32,557 nt of DNA. Origin: an uncultured Thalassolituus sp. GTDB lineage: Bacteria; Pseudomonadota; Gammaproteobacteria; Pseudomonadales; Oceanobacteraceae. Positions 5,912 to 15,550 of this stretch are shown here, piece after piece (within the stretch, counting starts at the first letter, position 1; each line of letters begins with the position of its first letter). The notes under the pieces were generated by a model. That model was not told the origin of the DNA. It saw only the letters and a list, made by a program, of their open reading frames with translations, and did not search any database. The stretch spans positions 1-32,557 of the forward strand of contig NZ_CATMFB010000024.1 of assembly GCF_950066645.1 (NCBI RefSeq), given 5' to 3'. Both the position numbers and the translations under genes were made by a program.

Positions 5912-8608
5912 TCAGACGGCCGTCTGCTCTTCGACCTGCTGATCCAGGCCTTTTTCGACAGCATCGGTAAGCGCCTGGCAGAAGTCAGGGTCAGAGAAAG
6001 GTTCGTTGTTCTGATCAACGATAAAGAAGATATCCGAGACCCGCTCGCCCTCGGTCAGGATCTTGGCGCCCTGTAGCTGAGCATTATGCTCTGCCAGTAT
6101 CTTACCCATACGGGCAAGAAGCCCGGGGCGGTCAGCTGCCACGACTTCAAGCACGGTGCGCTTGCGGATCGGATCATTACTGATCGTCACCTGGGTTGGC
6201 ACCATAAACTGCTTGAGCATCCGGGGGGTGCGGCGCTGGATAATCGTGCTGTAGTCTTCTGGCTCAGCCAGTGCTTCGCACAGCGTATTTCTGATGGAGC
6301 GGATGTGCTCCGGATCAACGATTGCCTCATTGTTCTCGTCGAGAACAATATAGGTATCTACCGCATTGTTTTCAGCTTCTGAGGTCATGATGCGTGCATC
6401 CTGAATATTCAGATTGAGCTGATCCAGCGTGGCGGTTGTGACGGCGAAGAGATTCGGCTGATCTTTCATAAAAATGAAAATCTGTGTCGCCCCTTCAAAC
6501 TGCCGGTCGGAGGTCTGGCGGATGGATACCAGCGGCTTTTCGCTGCTGCCGTGTGAATCTATCTCACGGGTGTGCCAGACGATGTTGTCTACCCCTTCAC
6601 GCAGGAAGTAGTCATCTCCGGGGACACCCCATATTTCACGGACACGGGATTCAGGCAGGCCGTAGTCTTTCAGCTGGGCAATGGCCTCCTGCTGAATTTC
6701 CTCAATGACTTCGTCTTTGTGCAGTGGATTTTCCAGGCCGCGACGCAGCGCCGCCTGTGTACTGCGGTAAAGGCTTCGCATCTGTTCTGCGCGCCATGGC
6801 GTCCAGAGATCAGGATTCGTCGAGTGCGTATCTGCAACAGAGATCAGGAAGAGCATATCCAGGTGGTACTGATCGCCCACTTCGAGTGCAAACTGATGTA
6901 TGTCTTCCGGGTTACTCAGATCATACTTCTGCAGCGCGTCGGACATCAGCAGGTGATTGCTGACCAGCCAGCTGACCATGTGAGTGTCGGCGGGTTTGAG
7001 TGCATGTTGTCTGCAGAACGCTTCGGCAATCTCCCCGCCGTGAAGGCAGTGATCGCCTTCCATGCTTTTGCCTGTGTCGTGAAGCAGAGCGGCGAGATAC
7101 AGGACTTCTTTTTTCTGAATTTTGTGAATCAGTCGAGAGGCGATAGGAAACTGCTCCCGAACATCGCCATAACGGAAGTGTCTGAGCAGGCGGATCATAC
7201 GGAAGCTATGATCATCGACCGTATATTTGTGCAGCAGGTCGTATTCCATCATGCCAATGACACGGCCAAACTCCGGAATGTAGCGACCCAGAATGCCATG
7301 ACGCATCATCCGTGAGAGCTCGCGGACTACCCGTGACTTGTTGCGGAGCAGGGCCATAAACGTGGCGTTATGCTCAGGGTTCTGGCGATAGTCGTCATCG
7401 ATCATATTGCGGTTATCCCGCAGTGCGCGGATGGTACTGGAGTGCATCCCTCGGGTATCAGGCAATTGTGCAAGGAGAACAAAGACCTTCAGCAGCCACA
7501 CAGGTTCATCGCGGAACAGGCCAGGGGTTTTCAGTTGCAGATAACCATTACAGAGCACGAAGTGCTCATTAACCGCCTGAAACTGGTTATCGTTGCACTT
7601 CATGTAATCTTCGTTGAAATGCATCAGTAGCATCTCAGACAACTGTATGGTCGAGAGCTGATGGCGGTAGAACTGTGACATAAACCGCTCTACGCCAAGT
7701 TGGCGGCTGTTGTCGCGATAACCGAGCAACTCTGCGACCTGCTTCTGCAGATCAAATAGCAGACGGTCTTCTTCGCGCCCCGCAAGCATGTGCAGTGCGT
7801 ACCGGACCTGCCAGAGAAAGCTGACGCTGCTCGCCAGGCGCTGGTATTCAAACGACGTAAGGAATCCGCTGTCCTGGAGGTTGGACAGAGTGCCTTTACC
7901 GAAGTGACGCATAGCCACCCAGCTGATGGTCTGTACATCGCGAAGTGCGCCCGGAGAGTTTTTAACATTCGGCTCCAGGTTGTACTCGGCGCTGTTGTGT
8001 TTGTCGTGTCTTTGATTCAGTTCGGTCCACTTGGCCTCAAAGAAGGATGCAGCCGGCCAGATTCTGTCTGCGGCGACACTGTCTTTCAGATCAGGGTGGA
8101 GCGATGTGTCTCCCGCCAGGGTGCGGCTCTCCATCATGTTCGTGATGATGGTCAGATCGCCGCTGGCCTCGGAGACGCATTCGGCAAGTGTGCGGACACT
8201 GTGTCCAACATCGAGTTTCAGGTCCCAGAGGAGGGTGATGAAGTCCTGCAGGTCGCTGGCATTGTTGTTGATGTCGTCTTCGCTGCGGGCCAGTATCAGT
8301 ACATCGATATCAGAGTAGGGGTGGAGTTCGCCGCGCCCATAGCCGCCGACAGCAATCAGTGCCAGCCCTTCCGCTGGCAGATTGCGGAACCGCCATAAAG
8401 CACGCAGAACGCGGTCCATCAGAGTTGCACGCAGCGGCACCAGAGTGTCAGCATCGAGGGTTTCTCTGAAGTACGCATTGGCTTCTTCGCGGATGCGTGT
8501 CAACTCAGGTTTGATCACGGGCAGGGGCAGGCCCCGCTCGGTGAGCTGCTGATAAAGTACGTCTTCGTCCAGTTCCGGGAGTGCTGGAGCAGCCTGCCCG
8601 TTACTCAC
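5912..8608 (-). CDS. glnD: Bifunctional PII uridylyltransferase / uridylyl-removing enzyme GlnD
   Basis: The product is 898 residues, in the family range. Domain order is a nucleotidyltransferase with GGYGRGELHPYSDID at residues 88-102 (catalytic GG...DxD), the GlnD linker/GlnE-like helical region, an HD domain with LLHDTGKSMEGDH (His510-Asp511), and two ACT domains at about 705-780 and 818-890 that sense glutamine. It uridylylates PII (GlnB/GlnK) when glutamine is low and removes UMP when glutamine is high, setting nitrogen assimilation. The ATG overlaps the map stop by 4 bases (ATGA), so the two are an operon, as in enterics. No clear terminator follows; a 14-bp palindrome (5913-5926) covers the stop. 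Confidence 0.97.
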   Translation of the reverse strand: MSNGQAAPALPELDEDVLYQQLTERGLPLPVIKPELTRIREEANAYFRETLDADTLVPLRATLMDRVLRALWRFRNLPAEGLALIAVGGYGRGELHPYSDIDVLILARSEDDINNNASDLQDFITLLWDLKLDVGHSVRTLAECVSEASGDLTIITNMMESRTLAGDTSLHPDLKDSVAADRIWPAASFFEAKWTELNQRHDKHNSAEYNLEPNVKNSPGALRDVQTISWVAMRHFGKGTLSNLQDSGFLTSFEYQRLASSVSFLWQVRYALHMLAGREEDRLLFDLQKQVAELLGYRDNSRQLGVERFMSQFYRHQLSTIQLSEMLLMHFNEDYMKCNDNQFQAVNEHFVLCNGYLQLKTPGLFRDEPVWLLKVFVLLAQLPDTRGMHSSTIRALRDNRNMIDDDYRQNPEHNATFMALLRNKSRVVRELSRMMRHGILGRYIPEFGRVIGMMEYDLLHKYTVDDHSFRMIRLLRHFRYGDVREQFPIASRLIHKIQKKEVLYLAALLHDTGKSMEGDHCLHGGEIAEAFCRQHALKPADTHMVSWLVSNHLLMSDALQKYDLSNPEDIHQFALEVGDQYHLDMLFLISVADTHSTNPDLWTPWRAEQMRSLYRSTQAALRRGLENPLHKDEVIEEIQQEAIAQLKDYGLPESRVREIWGVPGDDYFLREGVDNIVWHTREIDSHGSSEKPLVSIRQTSDRQFEGATQIFIFMKDQPNLFAVTTATLDQLNLNIQDARIMTSEAENNAVDTYIVLDENNEAIVDPEHIRSIRNTLCEALAEPEDYSTIIQRRTPRMLKQFMVPTQVTISNDPIRKRTVLEVVAADRPGLLARMGKILAEHNAQLQGAKILTEGERVSDIFFIVDQNNEPFSDPDFCQALTDAVEKGLDQQVEEQTAV

Positions 8609-9384
8609 TTCCAGAATTGCTCTTCTTCTTTCCGTCGGGTCAGCACGTCAACGCCATCAGCCGTGACGACCATAGTGTGCTCCCATTGTGCTGAGGCCTT
8701 GCGGTCTTTCGTGACGACTGTCCAGCCATCTTTCATCAGCTTGTTGTGGCGGGTGCCCAGGTTGATCATTGGCTCGATAGTAAAAATCATACCTTCCTGC
8801 AGCTCCATGCCTGTGCCGGGCTTACCGTAGTGCAGGATCTGAGGGTCTTCGTGGAAGTTCTTACCGATACCGTGTCCACAATACTCGCGTACAACCGAGT
8901 AATGATTGCCTTCGGCATGTGTCTGGATGGCATGGCCGATATCACCGAGGCGAACGCCGGGTTTGACCATATCAATGGCCAGATAGAGGCATTCCTGGGT
9001 GACCCGGATGAGGCGTTCGAGAGCAGGCTGAACCTCACCGACGCAGAACATTGCGCTGGTATCACCGTGATAACCATCCTTGATGACGGTGATATCAATG
9101 TTAACGATGTCGCCTTTCTTCAGGATCTTGTCGTCACTGGGAATACCGTGGCAGATGACCTGGTTGATCGATGTGCAGATCGACTTAGGAAAGCCGTGGT
9201 AATTCAGCGGAGCTGGGATGGCGTGCTGCACATTGACAATGTAGTCGTGGCAGATCCGGTCGAGCTCGCCCGTGGATACACCCGGCTTTACATACTCGCC
9301 AATCATTTCCAGCACCTCGGCCGCCAGACGGCCGGCTACCCTCATCTTGGCGATGTCTTCCGCCGTGTTAATCGTGACGCTCAT
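8605..9384 (-). CDS. map: Type I methionine aminopeptidase
   Basis: It removes the N-terminal Met from nascent proteins in the cytoplasm. The metal-binding residues of the pita-bread fold are all visible: Asp in NIDITVIKDGYHGD (two Asp), His in GHGIG, Glu in FTIEPM and Glu in WEHTM. The chosen start gives 259 residues, close to the family's ~260. The frame also offers an ATG 10 codons upstream (9414), but only the 9384 ATG has an AGG-type ribosome binding site, and MSVTINTAEDIAKM fits the usual N-terminus. It overlaps glnD by 4 bases and is divergent from rpsB, the standard gammaproteobacterial arrangement. Confidence 0.95.
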   Translation of the reverse strand: MSVTINTAEDIAKMRVAGRLAAEVLEMIGEYVKPGVSTGELDRICHDYIVNVQHAIPAPLNYHGFPKSICTSINQVICHGIPSDDKILKKGDIVNIDITVIKDGYHGDTSAMFCVGEVQPALERLIRVTQECLYLAIDMVKPGVRLGDIGHAIQTHAEGNHYSVVREYCGHGIGKNFHEDPQILHYGKPGTGMELQEGMIFTIEPMINLGTRHNKLMKDGWTVVTKDRKASAQWEHTMVVTADGVDVLTRRKEEEQFWK

Positions 9385-9421
9385 CGGTACCTGCGATTCC
9401 GTTATGTCATTCAATCTGGCT

Positions 9422-9450
9422 ATTGTACTGCCAGATGGCTATATGTTGAA
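9422..9450 (-). promoter_or_regulatory. Candidate promoter for map-glnD
   Basis: On the minus strand TTCAAC (complement of 9445-9450) and TACAAT (complement of 9422-9427) are separated by exactly 17 bases. The -10 is 5/6 to consensus and the -35 is weak. It would start transcription about 30 bases before the map ATG at 9384. An alternative pair shifted upstream (TTGATG-17-TATAGC) overlaps it. This is sequence inspection only. Confidence 0.45.
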
Positions 9451-9514
9451 CCGCTACCTTCATCAATCCATACCCTCCTTAAGTATCCCGGGGCTGGTGC
9501 GGCTGGAGTAAAAG

Positions 9515-9523
9515 TGGTATAAA
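9515..9523 (+). promoter_or_regulatory. Extended -10 promoter of rpsB-tsf
   Basis: TGGTATAAA (9515-9523) is an extended -10 element followed by a GC-rich discriminator (GCGCCC). That is typical of ribosomal-protein promoters under ppGpp control. The predicted start is near 9530, giving an untranslated leader of about 140 bases before rpsB. Confidence 0.7.
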
Positions 9524-9529
9524 GCGCCC

Positions 9530-9668
9530 GCGCTCGACGCCGTATGCCGGAGAGACCGGTATAACGTAATAACACACACGCACTGTAACGAAGTGCCGGG
9601 GTGCCTGCTTAACCGCAGGTCGGTGCTGAGGGTGCGTGGAGGCCTAACCCCTATATAAGGTAAAAATA
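9530..9668 (+). promoter_or_regulatory. Structured rpsB leader, probable S2 autoregulatory element
   Basis: The leader contains a stem TATGCCGG/CCGGTATA (9543-9550/9556-9563, one G-T), a stem GCACT/AGTGC (9580-9584/9592-9596), a stem CCTGC/GCAGG (9604-9608/9615-9619), and a possible long-range pairing GGGGT (9598-9602) with ACCCC (9647-9651). The ribosome binding site AAGG (9657-9660) lies at the 3' end. In E. coli, S2 represses rpsB-tsf through a conserved structured 5' UTR, so this is the expected position and kind of element. Assignment here is by structure and position, not by comparison with aligned leaders. Confidence 0.6.
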
Positions 9669-9670
9669 TC

Positions 9671-10408
9671 ATGGCACAAGTAAGCATGCGTGACCTGCTG
9701 AAAGCAGGTGTACACTTCGGTCACCAGACTCGTTACTGGAACCCAAAGATGGGCAAATACATCTTTGGCGCACGTAACAAAATCCACATCATCAACCTTG
9801 AGCAGACTGTTCCAGCACTGAACGGCGCTCTGAAGCTGGTTGAAGGTATGGCTTCCAAGAACAACAAGGTTCTGTTCGTTGGCACCAAGCGTGCTGCGGG
9901 CAAGATCATGAAAGAGCAGGCAGAGCGTTCTGGCCAGCCTTTCGTTGCTCACCGCTGGCTCGGCGGTATGCTGACCAACTACAAGACTATCCGTCAGTCC
10001 ATCAAGCGTCTGCGTGACCTTGAAGCTCAGAAGCAGGACGGCACTTTCGAACAGCTGACCAAGAAAGAAGCTCTGATGCGTACCCGTGAAATGGATAAGC
10101 TCGAGCGTTCTATCGGTGGTATTAAAGAGATGGGCGGTCTGCCTGATGCTCTGTTCGTAATCGACGTTGATCACGAGCGTATCGCTGTTCAGGAAGCAAA
10201 CAAGCTGGGTATCCCGGTTGTAGGTATTGTTGATACTAACTCTAACCCTGACGGTGTTGATCATGTTATCCCAGGTAACGATGATGCGATCCGCGCAATC
10301 CAGATCTACGCAACTGCCATGGCAGACGCGATCCTGGAAGGCAAGCAGGGCGGTGCTTCTGCAGATGAGTTCGTCGCTGTAGCCGACGAAGCACCTGCGG
10401 CTGAGTAA
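9671..10408 (+). CDS. rpsB: 30S ribosomal protein S2
   Basis: The 245-residue protein begins [20 protein letters not shown], the S2 N-terminal signature. It also contains [10 protein letters not shown], the [13 protein letters not shown] stretch, and the second S2 signature around [13 protein letters not shown]2 joins the small subunit late and helps bind S1. Codon use is strongly biased to CGT/CTG/AAC types, as expected for a highly expressed gene. A terminator-like hairpin separates it from tsf, so their ratio may be set by attenuation. Start is ATG 9671 with AAGG 10 bases before. Confidence 0.98.
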   Translation: MAQVSMRDLLKAGVHFGHQTRYWNPKMGKYIFGARNKIHIINLEQTVPALNGALKLVEGMASKNNKVLFVGTKRAAGKIMKEQAERSGQPFVAHRWLGGMLTNYKTIRQSIKRLRDLEAQKQDGTFEQLTKKEALMRTREMDKLERSIGGIKEMGGLPDALFVIDVDHERIAVQEANKLGIPVVGIVDTNSNPDGVDHVIPGNDDAIRAIQIYATAMADAILEGKQGGASADEFVAVADEAPAAE

Positions 10409-10422
10409 TCAGACCGGAATCG

Positions 10423-10447
10423 AAAAAGGGGCCTGGCCCCTTTTTTT
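10423..10447 (+). terminator. Intercistronic terminator/attenuator between rpsB and tsf
   Basis: AAAAAGGGGC (10423-10432) pairs perfectly with GCCCCTTTTT (10436-10445) across loop CTG, with 7 Ts at 10441-10447. It is a complete intrinsic terminator inside the rpsB-tsf spacer, 41 bases before tsf. tsf therefore depends on read-through or another promoter. Confidence 0.9.
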
Positions 10448-10487
10448 AAAACGTTTACTGACAAGTTAAATCAAGAGGAAATTCAAC

Positions 10488-11342
10488 ATGGCAAACGTAT
10501 CTGCTGCCCTGGTTAAAGAGCTGCGTGAGCGTACCGGCCTTGGCATGATGGAGTGCAAAAAAGCACTGACCGCTGCTGAAGGTGATATCGATAAAGCAAT
10601 CGAAGACCTGCGTAAGAACTCCGGTCTGAAAGCAGCTAAGAAAGCTGACCGTACTGCTGCAGAAGGTAAGCTGCGTGTTGTTGTTAACAACGGTTCTGCG
10701 GTAATCGTTGAAGTTAACTCTGAAACTGACTTCGCTGCTGGCGATGCTAACTTTGCAGCATTCGCTGACAAAGTCGTTGCCAAACTGGCTGAAACAAAAG
10801 AAACCGACGTCGCTGCTCTGATGGCTGGCGAACTGGAAGAAGCTCGTGAAGCTCTGGTTCAGAAAATCGGTGAAAACATCACTGTTCGTCGTCCGGCAGT
10901 AGTTGAAGCGCCAGTTGTTGGTGCTTACGTTCACTCTAACGGCAAGATCGCATGTATTGTTGCGCTGACTGCGGGTGACGAAGAGCTGGCTAAAGACGTT
11001 GCTATGCACGTTACTGCTTCTAACCCACGCGTTGTTCGTGGTGAAGATATGCCTGCTGACGTTCTCGAGAAAGAGAAAGAAATCATCAAGGCGCAGCCAG
11101 ACATGGCTGGCAAGCCAGAAGAAATTGTTGAGAAAATGATGGTTGGTCGTATCAACAAGTTCCTGAAAGAAAACAGCCTGCTGGATCAGCCGTTCGTTAA
11201 GAACCCTGACCAGACTGTAGGTCAGCTGGTTAAAGCTGGCGGTGCCGAAGTTGTCAGCTTCCTGCGTATGGAAGTAGGCGAAGGCATCGAAGTTGAGAAG
11301 ACTGACTTCGCTGCAGAAGTTGCTGCTCAGCTGAAAGGCTGA
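10488..11342 (+). CDS. tsf: Translation elongation factor Ts
   Basis: It is the guanine-nucleotide exchange factor for EF-Tu. The 284-residue protein (E. coli 283) starts [27 protein letters not shown], split here only for reading: the N-terminal UBA-like domain and EF-Ts signature 1 ([16 protein letters not shown]). The core has the TDF motif at [10 protein letters not shown], which contacts EF-Tu, and a coiled-coil/dimerisation region. The sequence AAGAGG lies 7 bases upstream of ATG 10488. Codon use is strongly biased, matching high expression. It follows rpsB after an intrinsic attenuator and is followed by a terminator, so rpsB-tsf is largely separate from the pyrH run. Confidence 0.98.
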   Translation: MANVSAALVKELRERTGLGMMECKKALTAAEGDIDKAIEDLRKNSGLKAAKKADRTAAEGKLRVVVNNGSAVIVEVNSETDFAAGDANFAAFADKVVAKLAETKETDVAALMAGELEEAREALVQKIGENITVRRPAVVEAPVVGAYVHSNGKIACIVALTAGDEELAKDVAMHVTASNPRVVRGEDMPADVLEKEKEIIKAQPDMAGKPEEIVEKMMVGRINKFLKENSLLDQPFVKNPDQTVGQLVKAGGAEVVSFLRMEVGEGIEVEKTDFAAEVAAQLKG

Positions 11343-11352
11343 TCGTAGCTGC

Positions 11353-11411
11353 GGGTAGTTCACGCGATGTGAATACCCATTCATATGCCGGGCTTGCCCG
11401 GCATATTTGTA
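11353..11411 (+). terminator. Tandem hairpins ending the rpsB-tsf unit
   Basis: The main hairpin ATATGCCGGG (11383-11392) / CCCGGCATAT (11397-11406), loop CTTG, is perfect and followed by a T-rich tail (TTGTATTT). Just before it GGGTA-TTCAC / GTGAA-TACCC (11353-11378) forms a second stem with one bulge. The pair sits between tsf and pyrH. Incomplete termination could still feed pyrH. Confidence 0.8.
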
Positions 11412-11469
11412 TTTATCTGGCTTATGCCGTGGGTGTATAAGCTTTCCTATCTTTCTGGAGACATTTGTC

Positions 11470-12201
11470 ATGGCCGAGCAAAAAAGTCCGAAATACAAGC
11501 GAATTCTGCTGAAACTCAGTGGTGAGGCTCTTATGGGAGAGCTCGATTTCGGGATCGACCCTAAGGTCCTTGACCGTATGGCGCTTGAAATCGGTCAGCT
11601 CCGGGGTATAGGTGTGCAGGTTGGTCTCGTCATTGGCGGTGGCAACCTGTTCCGTGGTAAGGCGCTGAGCGAAGCGGGCCTTGATCGTGTTGCTGGTGAC
11701 CACATGGGGATGCTGGCGACTGTGATGAATGCGCTGGCGATGCGTGACGCACTTGAGCGCGCCAACATGCCAACCCGCGTGATGTCCGCAATTCCGATGA
11801 GCGGTGTTGTTGATCATTATGATCGTCGCAGTGCTATTCGTGCGCTGAATCAGGGGGATGTTGTTATATTTTCTGCCGGTACCGGCAATCCCTTCTTTAC
11901 TACCGATTCCGCTGCCTGTCTGCGTGGCATTGAAATTAACGCTGATCTCGTACTGAAAGCGACCAACGTCGACGGCGTTTACACTGCAGACCCTAAAAAG
12001 GACCCAACGGCGCAGAAGTACGATACTCTCACGTACGCCGAAGTCCTGGAAAAACAACTGGGCGTGATGGATCTGACGGCTATTGTTCTGGCCCAGGATC
12101 ACAAGATGCCATTGCGCGTATACAATATGAACGAAACTGGTGTGCTGGGTCGTCTGATGACAGGCGGCAGCGATGGCACCCTGATTGTGAGTGGAGATTA
12201 A
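11470..12201 (+). CDS. pyrH: UMP kinase
   Basis: It phosphorylates UMP to UDP; bacterial UMP kinase is a hexameric amino-acid-kinase-fold enzyme regulated by GTP and UTP. The chosen start gives 243 residues, near the family length. Visible motifs are [12 protein letters not shown] at the N-terminus, [22 protein letters not shown], and [13 protein letters not shown] with [13 protein letters not shown], the nucleotide-binding region. An in-frame ATG at 11407 lies inside the terminator tail region and is rejected; GGAG at 11457-11460 is 9 bases from ATG 11470. frr begins 4 bases after the stop. Confidence 0.97.
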   Translation: MAEQKSPKYKRILLKLSGEALMGELDFGIDPKVLDRMALEIGQLRGIGVQVGLVIGGGNLFRGKALSEAGLDRVAGDHMGMLATVMNALAMRDALERANMPTRVMSAIPMSGVVDHYDRRSAIRALNQGDVVIFSAGTGNPFFTTDSAACLRGIEINADLVLKATNVDGVYTADPKKDPTAQKYDTLTYAEVLEKQLGVMDLTAIVLAQDHKMPLRVYNMNETGVLGRLMTGGSDGTLIVSGD

Positions 12202-12205
12202 AAGC

Positions 12206-12763
12206 ATGATCAACGAAATCCATAAAGATGCTGAAGATCGTATGTCCAAGAGCGTGAATGCTCTGATCGATGCCTTTAAGAAAGTACGTACCGGTCGTGC
12301 GAATCCAGCCATTCTGGATAACGTGATGGTTGATTATTACGGCACTCCGACCCCGATTAACCAGGTCGCGAACGTAATTGTGGAAGATGGCCGTGCACTG
12401 GCGATCAACCCATGGGAAAAGAACCTGGTTCCACAGATTGAGCGTGCAATTCTGAAGTCTGACCTGGGTCTCAACCCTGCAACTAACGGCGATACCATTC
12501 GTCTGCCGATGCCAGCTCTGACTGAAGAAACCCGTAAGGATTACATCAAGCAGGCGCGCTCTGAAGCAGAGAAAGGCCGTGTCTCTGTGCGGAATATCCG
12601 TCGTGATGCGAACAGCACTTTCAAGGATCTGCTGAAGGATAAAGAGATCACTGAAGACGAAGCGCGTGGTGCGGAAGATCAGATGCAGAAGCTGACCGAT
12701 AAATATATCGCGCAGGTGGATGCACTGCTGGCAGAGAAAGAAAAAGACCTGATGAAGGTCTGA
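12206..12763 (+). CDS. frr: Ribosome recycling factor
   Basis: Together with EF-G it splits post-termination ribosomes. From ATG 12206 the protein is exactly 185 residues, the family length, starting [13 protein letters not shown]. It has the characteristic [12 protein letters not shown] and [14 protein letters not shown] segments and a C-terminal helix with [16 protein letters not shown] at 12192-12195, inside the pyrH end, is its ribosome binding site. A GTG-type start at 12191 in the same frame would overlap pyrH and is unnecessary. Confidence 0.98.
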   Translation: MINEIHKDAEDRMSKSVNALIDAFKKVRTGRANPAILDNVMVDYYGTPTPINQVANVIVEDGRALAINPWEKNLVPQIERAILKSDLGLNPATNGDTIRLPMPALTEETRKDYIKQARSEAEKGRVSVRNIRRDANSTFKDLLKDKEITEDEARGAEDQMQKLTDKYIAQVDALLAEKEKDLMKV

Positions 12764-12766
12764 TTC

Positions 12767-13525
12767 ATGTCCACCAGTATCGACCACACCTCAGCGGCGC
12801 AGGGAAGTGTGCCGCGCCATGTTGCCATCATTATGGATGGCAACAATCGTTGGGCTAAAAAGCGTTTTATGCCCGGCGTTGCGGGACACAAAGCTGGCGT
12901 TGATGCCGTCCGTGCTGTCGTTGAGACATCCGCCCGTGAGGGCGTAGAAGTCCTCACACTGTTCGCGTTCAGCAGCGAGAACTGGCGTCGCCCGGAGGAT
13001 GAGGTCGGGGCGTTAATGCAGCTGTTTATCATGGCACTGCAGCGTGAAGTGAAGAAACTCCACAAAAATAATATCCGCCTCGTAGTGATGGGAGACCTGT
13101 CTGGTTTTTCTGCTCAGATTCAGGGGCTGATCGCTGAAGCCGAAGCACTGACCCGCGACAACGACAGCATGACACTGGTCGTGGCCGCAAATTATGGTGG
13201 TCAGTGGGACATCGCTCAGGCAGCCCGTAAAGTGGCTGAAGAAGTTAAGGCCGGACGTCTTGAACCTGCCGACATCGATGAGCAGACTCTCCATCGTTAT
13301 ACCTGGCTGAACGAGTTTCCAGCGCCTGATCTGATGATCCGCACAGGCGGTGAGCAGCGCATCAGTAATTTCATGCTCTGGCAGACCGCATACGCTGAGT
13401 TTTACTTCAGTGATGCACTCTGGCCGGATTTTAAAGAAGAAGAATATAAAAAGGCGTTAGCCGCATTCGCCGCGAGAACACGGCGATTCGGACGGACTGA
13501 CGACCAGTTGAAGGGATCTGAATAA
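12767..13525 (+). CDS. uppS: Undecaprenyl diphosphate synthase (cis-prenyltransferase)
   Basis: It condenses isopentenyl diphosphate onto farnesyl diphosphate to make the C55 carrier lipid for peptidoglycan and other envelope polymers. The 252-residue protein has HVAIIMDGNNRWAKKR with catalytic Asp24, FAFSSENWRRP, and the C-terminal RTGGEQRISNFMLWQ and AEFYF region that binds IPP and Mg. The start lies three bases after the frr stop. The downstream cdsA start is one base after its stop. Also known as ispU. Confidence 0.97.
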   Translation: MSTSIDHTSAAQGSVPRHVAIIMDGNNRWAKKRFMPGVAGHKAGVDAVRAVVETSAREGVEVLTLFAFSSENWRRPEDEVGALMQLFIMALQREVKKLHKNNIRLVVMGDLSGFSAQIQGLIAEAEALTRDNDSMTLVVAANYGGQWDIAQAARKVAEEVKAGRLEPADIDEQTLHRYTWLNEFPAPDLMIRTGGEQRISNFMLWQTAYAEFYFSDALWPDFKEEEYKKALAAFAARTRRFGRTDDQLKGSE

Positions 13526-13526
13526 A

Positions 13527-14372
13527 GTGACAAAGCAGCGCGTTCTGACCGCACTGGTGCTCGCGCCGGTGATGATTTTTGGGATCTTCTTCCTGGAGCT
13601 CAAACCTTTCGCTGTATTTATCGGGATCATTGCCAGTCTGGGGGCATGGGAATGGGCCAATATTGCCGGCTACAAAAAGAACTGGAGCCGGGTTCTCTAC
13701 GCCGTATTTGTGTTTGTCTGTCTCTACATCAGTGCGCGGTTTCTGCGCGTCTGGCCGGAATATAAAATCTGGTTCCTCGCCGCGGGGACCCTGTGGTGGG
13801 TTGTTGCGTTTGCCCTGGTGAAACGCTATCCCGGCGGTACCGACCTGTGGAATGCCCGTGTTATCCGGGCGTTTCTCGGTTTGTGTGTACTTATTCCTAT
13901 GTGGGTTGGCTTTATGCACCTCAAGGAAGAACCCCACAGTTCACTGTTAATTATCTACGTCATGCTGGTGGTCTGGGGAGCAGATACCGGCGCTTACTTT
14001 GCTGGTCGTAAGTGGGGCAATACCAAACTTGCACCTAACGTCAGTCCGGGCAAATCCTGGGCCGGCTTCTGGGGCGGTCTGGCAACCACACTCGTACTGG
14101 CGGCATTCGCCTGTTGGTACGTTGATAGCCAGCTGCAGGCGCTCAATACTGCTCAGGCACTCAAGATTTTTGCCATCACAGTCGTGACTATGGTGATCTC
14201 TGTATTGGGTGATCTGGTCGAAAGTATGATGAAGCGCCACCGCGGTATCAAAGACAGTTCATCGCTGCTTCCCGGGCATGGTGGTGTGATGGACCGGATT
14301 GATAGCATGGCGGCGGCAGTACCCGTCTTTGCCTTTATGATGATGGTGCTGCAGTGGGGGCTGGTTGCATGA
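13527..14372 (+). CDS. cdsA: Phosphatidate cytidylyltransferase (CDP-diacylglycerol synthase)
   Basis: It makes CDP-diacylglycerol from phosphatidic acid and CTP at the inner membrane, the entry to phospholipid synthesis. The 281-residue protein is highly hydrophobic with about 7-8 membrane segments. Near the C-terminus it has the CDS signature [20 protein letters not shown] followed by GVMDRID, including the KD...PGHGG..DR core. Start is GTG 13527, one base after the uppS stop, with AAGGG at 13511-13515. The stop overlaps dxr (ATGA). Confidence 0.95.
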   Translation: MTKQRVLTALVLAPVMIFGIFFLELKPFAVFIGIIASLGAWEWANIAGYKKNWSRVLYAVFVFVCLYISARFLRVWPEYKIWFLAAGTLWWVVAFALVKRYPGGTDLWNARVIRAFLGLCVLIPMWVGFMHLKEEPHSSLLIIYVMLVVWGADTGAYFAGRKWGNTKLAPNVSPGKSWAGFWGGLATTLVLAAFACWYVDSQLQALNTAQALKIFAITVVTMVISVLGDLVESMMKRHRGIKDSSSLLPGHGGVMDRIDSMAAAVPVFAFMMMVLQWGLVA

Positions 14373-15550
14373 GCCAATGGCTCACGATTCTTGGCTCCAC
14401 AGGTTCGATTGGTTGCAGCACACTGGATGTTGTCCGGCGTCACCCTGACCGTTATCGCGTCTATGCTCTGACCGCTGCTCGCCGGGCAGAGGACATGCTG
14501 GCACAGATTGCTGAATTTTCTCCCCGGTTTGCTGTGATGACTGACGCAGAGGCTGCAGAAAGCGTGCGTGCAGGTCTGCCTTCCGACGCCACCACTCAGG
14601 TTCTCGCGGGTGCTGATGCCCTCATTGATGTTGCTTCTGCGGCTGAGGTTGATCAGGTCATGGCAGCGATTGTCGGCGCGGCTGGGTTGTTGCCAACACT
14701 CGCAGCGGCGGAAGCCGGCAAGCGGGTTCTGCTGGCGAATAAAGAAAGTTTGGTGATGGCGGGGCCACTCTTCATGGAGGCGATCCGTCGTGGCGGCGCT
14801 GAGCTCCTGCCGATCGACAGCGAACACAATGCGATATTTCAGTCCATGCCGGCTGATTACGCCGGAGATCTCTCTGAGAAAGGTATCCGCAAGATCTTAC
14901 TGACAGCGTCTGGCGGTCCATTCCGCGGGCGTACTTCAGAGGCACTGAAGGACGTCACACCATCCCAGGCCGTTGCTCATCCGAACTGGTCGATGGGGGC
15001 AAAAATCTCAGTTGACTCCGCCACCCTGATGAACAAAGGGCTGGAGTTAATTGAAGCCTGTTTTCTGTTCAACTGTCAGGCCGATGATGTTCAGGTCGTG
15101 GTGCACCCGGAGAGCGTGATTCATTCCATGGTGCAGTACTGTGATGGCTCGGTGCTGGCGCAGTTAGGGCAGCCCGATATGCGTACTCCCATTGCGTACG
15201 GTATGGCCTGGCCAGAGCGTATTGAAGCCGGGGTTGCCTCGCTCGATTTATTTGAAATAGCCCGCCTGAATTTTGAAGCCGCAGATGAAGAAACCTTTCC
15301 CTGTCTGGGGCTGGCCAAGCAGGCATTCGCTGCTGGCGGGACCATGCCTGCCGTGCTGAACGCAGCGAACGAAGTGGCTGTTGACGCTTTTTTACAGGAA
15401 CAAATCCCGTTTAATGATATTCCTACCCTGATTGCCCGGGTTATGTCAGAACATCGTCCCGTCGCGGCGGATGATATTGAAACCATCCTGTCGGCGGATG
15501 CCTGGGCGCGAAGCCGGGCCCGGGAAACAATCGCGGAGGTAAGTCAGTGA
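14369..15550 (+). CDS. dxr: 1-deoxy-D-xylulose 5-phosphate reductoisomerase
   Basis: It is the first committed enzyme of the MEP isoprenoid pathway (DXP to MEP, NADPH and divalent metal). The protein is 393 residues. NADPH-binding GSTGSIG is at residues 9-15. LLANKESLV and the metal-binding IDSEHNA region follow, with the flexible-loop [10 protein letters not shown], the [23 protein letters not shown] substrate loop (read in two parts), and [11 protein letters not shown]. Its ATG at 14369 overlaps the cdsA stop by 4 bases. An in-frame ATG-like start at 14354 adds 5 residues inside cdsA and is less likely. Confidence 0.97.
   Translation: MSQWLTILGSTGSIGCSTLDVVRRHPDRYRVYALTAARRAEDMLAQIAEFSPRFAVMTDAEAAESVRAGLPSDATTQVLAGADALIDVASAAEVDQVMAAIVGAAGLLPTLAAAEAGKRVLLANKESLVMAGPLFMEAIRRGGAELLPIDSEHNAIFQSMPADYAGDLSEKGIRKILLTASGGPFRGRTSEALKDVTPSQAVAHPNWSMGAKISVDSATLMNKGLELIEACFLFNCQADDVQVVVHPESVIHSMVQYCDGSVLAQLGQPDMRTPIAYGMAWPERIEAGVASLDLFEIARLNFEAADEETFPCLGLAKQAFAAGGTMPAVLNAANEVAVDAFLQEQIPFNDIPTLIARVMSEHRPVAADDIETILSADAWARSRARETIAEVSQ

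Noticed and set aside
5911-5920. GCCGTCTGAA on the minus strand, identical to the core of the Neisseria DNA uptake sequence
   Set aside because: I noticed a single copy, partly within the glnD stop region, in a genome that is not Neisseria-like. It is a chance match within a palindrome.
5888-5920. Possible terminator of glnD (GCCGTC...GACGGC)
   Set aside because: The stem is interrupted and there is no T-run on the minus strand immediately after it, so I do not annotate it.
10455-11498. 347-codon open frame on the minus strand opposite tsf
   Set aside because: It is a shadow of the biased codon use of tsf, like the one opposite rpsB (9644-10264). No start signal or family features are seen.
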